DNA from: Diogma glabrata
Lineage: Eukaryota; Arthropoda; Insecta; Diptera; Cylindrotomidae
Direction of reading: 5' to 3'
DNA: 64,000 nucleotides
Assembly: GCA_963693315.1 (NCBI GenBank)
Contig: OY856187.1
Coordinates: 45,532,235 to 45,596,234, forward strand
Numbering within the stretch: the first letter of the stretch is position 1; every line of letters begins with the position of its first letter. The position numbers and the translations under genes were made by a program. The notes under the pieces are model-generated. The model had not been told where the DNA came from. It did no database searches and saw nothing but the letters and a program-made list of their open reading frames with translations. Shown one piece after another: positions 59,261 to 64,000 of the stretch.

Positions 59261-62200
59261 ATGATGAATTGCTTTGTATGCTCTCGAAGTTTTAAAAGAG
59301 CAAATTTATTAATTGGTCATTTAAAAATAATACATGGGTTTGGCAAAGGTAGTACATATTTTTGTACCTATAAGTCATGTAATCAATGTTTCCAAAAGAG
59401 CACCACTTTTAAAAAACACATAACTAAATGCCATAATGACGGCTCGCCTTCAAAAAATAATTCCAAATTCATATCCGTAAATGTACCACAACCTGATCCG
59501 GAGCAGATTAGTTCAGAAATATCTTTAAAATCAGATACTTTTGAAAAACGTCATAATGCTATGTACCCACAGACAAAAAATTACAATTTTAATGCTGCCG
59601 AATGTAAAACTAAGTTTCTTGATGGTACTTTAAGATTTATATTAAAAATGCACGACAGCAATAATTTCTCAAGAAAAGATGTCTTAAATTTACAGAAAAA
59701 TATTAATGAGTATATAGTTTCTCCAATTTTAATGAGTATCACATCCTTCGCTCAAGAATTATGTGAAATTGATTGTGTGAAATTGGAAGCGTGTTTAAAA
59801 ATGTTTGAACATCCTTTTAGACATATTGATTCTGAGTACAAGCTTTTAAACGTCTTAAAGGATCGTGATAAATTTCATAAGCCCGAAGAGTTCATCATAA
59901 ATAAACATATTTCAGAAGTCCATAATCGTGGTATTATCAAATATGATGAAATAGTTGATAAAGCCATTATACTTCCATTAGAATTTCAATTTAGAAAAGT
60001 TTTTGAACACGATGGTACTTTGAAAATTTGCCTTAAAAAAATTGAAAAATTAAAACTAGAGCAAACATATATTTCAAATTTTGTACAAGGAAAGTTATGG
60101 CAAGACAAATGTGATTTATATCCAAACAAAATACTTATTCCGTATTTTGTTTATATCGATGACTTTGAGATCAACAACCCTTTGGGCTCTCATGCTGGAA
60201 GCCAATCAATTACAGCTGTATATTACAATTTTCCTACACTAGAACATTTATCAAAATTGGATGAAATTTACACAGCTGCTTTGTTTAAAGCTAAAGACAT
60301 TAAAAAATATGGTAATAACTTAGCAATGAATACATTAATAAAAAACATAATTTACTTGGAAGTGGATGGTTTAACTTTAAAATTACCTGAAGGTTATAAA
60401 AAGGTACAGTTTGTTTTAGGTCTGATACTTGGAGATAATCTAGGACTAAACCAATTATTAGATTTTAGTAAATACTTTTCTGCAAATATGTATTGTAGAT
60501 TTTGCAAAGAAACTAAAAGATCTGCTAGAATTTTATCAAAAGAAAATAGTAGTTCGCTAAGAAATATAGAGAATTATGAAAAAGATGTTCTAGCTGACAA
60601 TTCTTTAGAAACAGGTGTATCTGGACAATCATTACTAAATAATGTTCCTTCATTCCATGTGACGAAAAATTTTGCTGTTGATATAATGCATGACGTATTC
60701 GAAGGCATTTGTCATTACAATTTATCGCAAGTACTCTTACATTATATCAATAAACGTACATTTACCTTACAAATTTTGAATAAATTAAAACAAAATTTTT
60801 CTTATGGTGAATCTGAAATAGGCAATATTAGCAAAGAAATTACTCTGTTGCATTTAAAGAAAAGAAAACTTAATATTTCTGCAAGAGAAATGTGGACATT
60901 CACACATTTTTTTACCGTGATGATAGGTCATTTAATTCCCTCACTGGTTTGTCTGTAATTTTATTAAAATTGTAGATTTACTGCTTTTACCGAAATTTGA
61001 CAACGACACCATACAATTATTAGCGGACCTAATTGAGCAACATAATATTCAGTAGGGGGAAGTGGGGATAGTATAAACATGGGGCAACTGTAAACAGTTT
61101 TAATTTCCCTCACAAAACATCAATCAAAAAATTCGACAAAAATATCACAGATGTCGCTTCGATCGACTACACACACCAGGAGAATTTGACAGCTGAAGTC
61201 AGTCTTGTTCAAAAGTTATTGGTGAATAGGTGTTTCGGCAACCCAAAAGTAAATATTTTTTTTTTTGTAAAACTCGAATAACTTTTTTTTACCATCATAT
61301 GTTTAAAAATATTCCAACATGTTTTGATAGCTGAAATATTCAAGAAACATAATATTTCTTTGTTTTAGCCAAATTTTAGATCTTGGAATATTTTTTCAAA
61401 ACATAACCCTAAAATCGCCACGTGGGGCACATATAAACAAAAAAAATGGGATAGTATAAGCGCGTTTATATGTGCCGTATGGTATGGCTATATGGTATAC
61501 GTATGGTTTCCGGTTTCAATTTTGATATTGATTTGCAAAACCTAAACATACGATGAGATTGAAGTTTTGCTTTTTTCTTTATAATTTTCAACCTAAATTT
61601 ATTGAGGTTTTACAACAATCGAAAAATATTGTTTTTTGTAAAGAAATATATATGTTATATGCTTATATATATTGTTTGAAGCACAATAAATAATAAAAAA
61701 TTTAAAAAAAAGTACTTTATGAATTTTATTGTGTTTTTTTTGGGTGTTTATATGTGCCCCATACAAAAATGCTCATTGTTTATAAGTACCCCACCAGTGG
61801 GGATACTTTAAACGAGAAACATAATGTTTTGAAATTCAAAATTTTTATACTTAATGTTTAGTTACGTAATTAAAAAAATAGTTTTATGTAGTAAAGATAT
61901 GAAATTTTACAATGAAACAGTTTTTAAGTAAAAATGTTTTATGGTTTTAAAGTTATTGAGCTTTAAGTACAAACTGTTTATACCATCCCCACTTCCCCCT
62001 ACGTAAAACTTTTTAATGACAATTTGAAACCTAAGCACCATTTCTTAATTCATTACCCTAGAATAATTAAGAATTCGGGACCACCAAGGTTTTATTGGTG
62101 TTTCAGGTTTGAAGGCAAACATCGGGAGTTGAAAAATTATGCAAAAGTAATAACAAACAGACAAAACGTGCCTTTAACCTTAGCGACAAAGATTCAATTA

Positions 62201-62656
62201 AAATTTGCTAACAAATTGATGTTGGAAAAAAATTATGATTCAAATTTTGATAAAAAATACAAAATTGAAAGTGTGTTTTCGGACTTAATACGTAGTGAAT
62301 TGAAAATTTCCGAAAATGCTTTTCAGAGCTTCTTATATGTTTTGTTAGATGGTCTAGCATATAAAAATGGGTTTTATTTAACTAAATCAAAAAGTTGTTT
62401 TACTGAACTATTTAAAATTATGGAAATAATTGTTTTGCTTGAAAGTGAAAGAGTATATTTTGTATGTGAAACCATACCAATTGCTTATAATGATCACTTT
62501 GTTTGTTATGAAATATTGCCTTTTACTCAAAACCTTTTCAAACCTTTGATTTTACCCATTGTATATTTTGACGGACCGCCAATACATACGAATCGAACTG
62601 GAAGTGGAAAAATAGTAGTAAGAAAAAAAAATTATTTTTCAGTTTTTACCGCTTAA
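59261..62656 (+). pseudogene. C2H2 zinc-finger transposase-like gene, interrupted
   Basis: Exon-like frame 59261-60958 (565 codons) starts with two C2H2 fingers: CFVCSRSF...HLKIIH, then CTYKSCNQCF...HITKCH. A transposase-like core follows: YIDDFEINNPLGSHAG at about residue 298, LGLILGDNLGLN at about 386, a CRFCKETK knuckle at about 412, and FAVDIMHDVFEGICHYN at about 471. The C-terminal frame 62024-62656 carries KPKHHFLIHYPR and WCFRFEGKHRELK. The PLGSHAG...EGKH series is one I recall from many uncharacterised insect proteins; a link to CACTA-like (CMC) transposases is my inference. A frame change near 60950 and a 945-bp insertion (61055-61999) break it. Confidence 0.7.
61055..61999. mobile_element. 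945-bp TA-flanked element inside the transposase-like gene
   Basis: Both ends read GGGGGAAGTGGGGAT inwards, continuing (left) agtataaaca and (right, reversed) ggtataaaca. The flanking dinucleotide is TA on both sides (61053-61054 and 62000-62001). Inside, the motif tggggcacatataaac and its complement recur several times. There is no transposase ORF. TA duplication suggests the Tc1/mariner superfamily. Without it, the two flanking host codon fragments would rejoin in frame. Confidence 0.85.
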
Positions 62657-62745
62657 TTTTTAAAATTTTAGCTGCATCCTTAAAACTTCATTTATTTTTT
62701 TCTTTATACTTTTATCTTTTTTAATGTTTTAGCGAAACATATAAA

Positions 62746-63720
62746 ATGAGTAGTAACACCGATTCTGAATTGATTCAATTACAAAACTGTCCTTCGACCC
62801 AAATGTTGGATATTGGAGGTACGAAGTATATATTTATTAATAGTACAAATGAACCTTTGACAGACAAAGAACACAACGTATTTGCAAATGAACTTTTTAC
62901 AGACCAAGAACAGAACGTATATGTAACAAATGAAATATGTTTACCTAATACTGCTGAGAAAATGAACCAGAAATGTTCTGCTATTCCTAATGAATCTTTG
63001 TCCGAGCTTCTCAATAGCTGGGGGATGTTTGATGAAGTACACCATATCCTCCTTGGTAAGAAAAATTAATTGAATTTAAAAAAGAATGTATGCTCATACA
63101 TTTACATGTTAATAAATTTATCTTTTGCCAGCTAAGCAAATTACCACGGAAGGATTAAAATATATGAGAAAAAGACATCTCGATGAACTTTTTTCAGCAG
63201 ATCAACTGAACATTAAAATTTTGTTTGAATTCAAACTGGCGGAATGGCAGAAGGAATTGGTATTAAAAATATAAATATGAATGAAAATATTTTGAATTAA
63301 TTAAATTAACAGGGTCTTTCCATATTACATGCTGAATACGACCGAGATACTTCATCAATGAATTCATCTGTCGCTGAATGGATTAGGACAACTAATAATT
63401 GTGCATCATCACCCAACTCTCTATCTTCCTGTCAATCAAGGATAAGTTCAACCTATCCCGAAGAAGTATAAAAAAAATATACTTTAAATAAAAACTAATG
63501 TTCTTTTTTTATACAGAAAACTATAGCCGAAATTTTAAAACAAACAGAGCAAGGAAAATTCTTAACCACCTATTTTCAAAAACACGGTAGGCTGGAAACT
63601 CGTACGAATCTGGTCCATTGGGTCATACAATTTTATATTGAAAATGACATTAAACTTTCAGTTGCAAAATGCAAACAACTATCGGAACAAATAGTTCTTC
63701 TATTCCCTAGTGAAAATCAG
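62746..63720 (+). CDS. Spliced gene with SAM-like segment, continues past the last exon seen
   Basis: Four exons: 62746-63055, 63132-63259, 63313-63465 and 63517-63720. All have GT-AG borders and consistent phases (265 codons). A further donor gtaaac at 63721 shows that it continues. Residues about 85-145 (LLNSWGMFDEVHHIL, across the first intron, to FKLAEWQKEL) have the spacing of a SAM-type helical domain. The last exon (TIAEILKQTEQGKFLTTYFQ to EQIVLLFPSENQ) resembles a domain I remember from uncharacterised insect proteins. An acceptor-like ttttttaatgttttag just before the ATG suggests a 5' non-coding exon. Function is unknown. It starts 90 bp after the transposase-like gene's stop, on the same strand. 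Confidence 0.65.
63132..63259 (+). CDS. SAM-like gene, exon 2
   Basis: It opens after the acceptor ttttgccag, completes an alanine codon and reads KQITTEGLKYMRKRHLDELF to WQKEL before gtatta. This makes the second half of the SAM-like fold. Confidence 0.65.
63313..63465 (+). CDS. SAM-like gene, exon 3
   Basis: 51 codons, starting GLSILHAEYDRD after ttaacag and ending STYPEE before gtataa. Serine-rich, probably a flexible linker. Confidence 0.6.
63517..63720 (+). CDS. SAM-like gene, exon 4
   Basis: 68 codons after the acceptor tttttttatacag. Predicted helical, with alternating hydrophobic residues (LVHWVIQFYIENDIKLSVAK). It ends ...FPSENQ before gtaaac. Confidence 0.65.
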
Positions 63721-63779
63721 GTAAACAAATTAACAGAATCTAAAATTATTTTAGTTTTTGAGCAAAAGAAATCGTTTTC

Positions 63780-63972
63780 GTTTTAATTTTGAGTTAACAA
63801 AGCATACTTTTTCTGATTCTTAGTTTTTGATTTCCGTCAGCCATGCTGATATTCTCAAGGATGGTTTTAAAATCATAATGGATACTGACTATAGCTGATG
63901 AATTAAATTCATTAAAAAAAACTCAAAAAGTAAGGATCAGAAAATGTGTGTTTTTTAAACTCAAAATTATAA
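63780..63972. mobile_element. 193-bp MITE-like element in the next intron
   Basis: Imperfect inverted ends, gttttaattttgagttaaca at the left and gttataattttgagtttaaa reversed at the right, extend for about 50 bp on both sides. No ORF. The flanks are too similar to judge a target duplication. Confidence 0.65.
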
Positions 63973-64000
63973 CAAATATAAGTTACATTAAACAAAAATA

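Noticed and set aside
1..64000. CRISPR arrays, operons, bacterial-type systems
   Set aside because: No regularly spaced short repeats with unique spacers were found, and the gene structure and element types are eukaryotic.

Overview
The window looks like AT-rich nuclear DNA from an animal, most probably an insect. Long AT-rich stretches are filled with invertebrate-type transposable elements, genes have introns, and there are no operons. I see one clear conserved host gene: a minus-strand mitochondrial carrier of the thiamine pyrophosphate type (SLC25A19-like). It has three coding exons (45233-44697, 32218-31938, 31878-31686) with GT-AG junctions and matching phases. Its first intron, about 12.5 kb, is packed with mobile DNA. 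The species cannot be named from the sequence.

Left part (1-31 kb). A degraded LINE with RT and RNase H (1.7-3.4 kb) lies beside a Ty3/gypsy RNase H scrap. A nearly complete CR1-type LINE follows on the minus strand (about 4.1-8.4 kb), with a PHD-finger ORF1 overlapping an endonuclease/RT ORF2 that carries one frame break. After that come LINE fragments (10.6-13.6 kb), a gypsy fragment (15.3-16.1 kb), a Penelope-like 3' end with GIY-YIG nuclease in a head-to-head inverted arrangement (19.1-20.2 kb) with hammerhead-like motifs, a 445-bp near-perfect palindrome joined to a minisatellite (21.1-21.95 kb), a SINE-like tRNA-derived insert (22.5-22.75 kb), a tandem duplication (26.6-28.3 kb) and a decayed hAT transposase (28.6-30.5 kb).

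Carrier gene and its intron (31.7-45.2 kb). Intron 1 holds a Jockey-like LINE fragment, a second LINE fragment split by a MITE with a 3-bp target duplication, a 2160-bp hAT-type element with an 8-bp target duplication and two internal tandem arrays, one copy of an unidentified dispersed repeat, another MITE, and a Ty3/gypsy pol region broken by several frameshifts.

Right part (45-64 kb). Two more copies of the unidentified repeat and several tandem arrays occur with two long minus-strand LINEs (49.1-51.8 kb and 54.1-56.8 kb). At the right edge is a plus-strand locus of special interest. It holds a two-zinc-finger transposase-like gene of a widespread but poorly named insect family, split by a 945-bp TA-flanked element. 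Immediately downstream lies an intact, spliced gene with a SAM-like segment that runs on towards the window edge. The two may form one two-gene transposon or a partly domesticated locus.

Coordinates of element ends are read by eye. Clade names for fragments are tentative.
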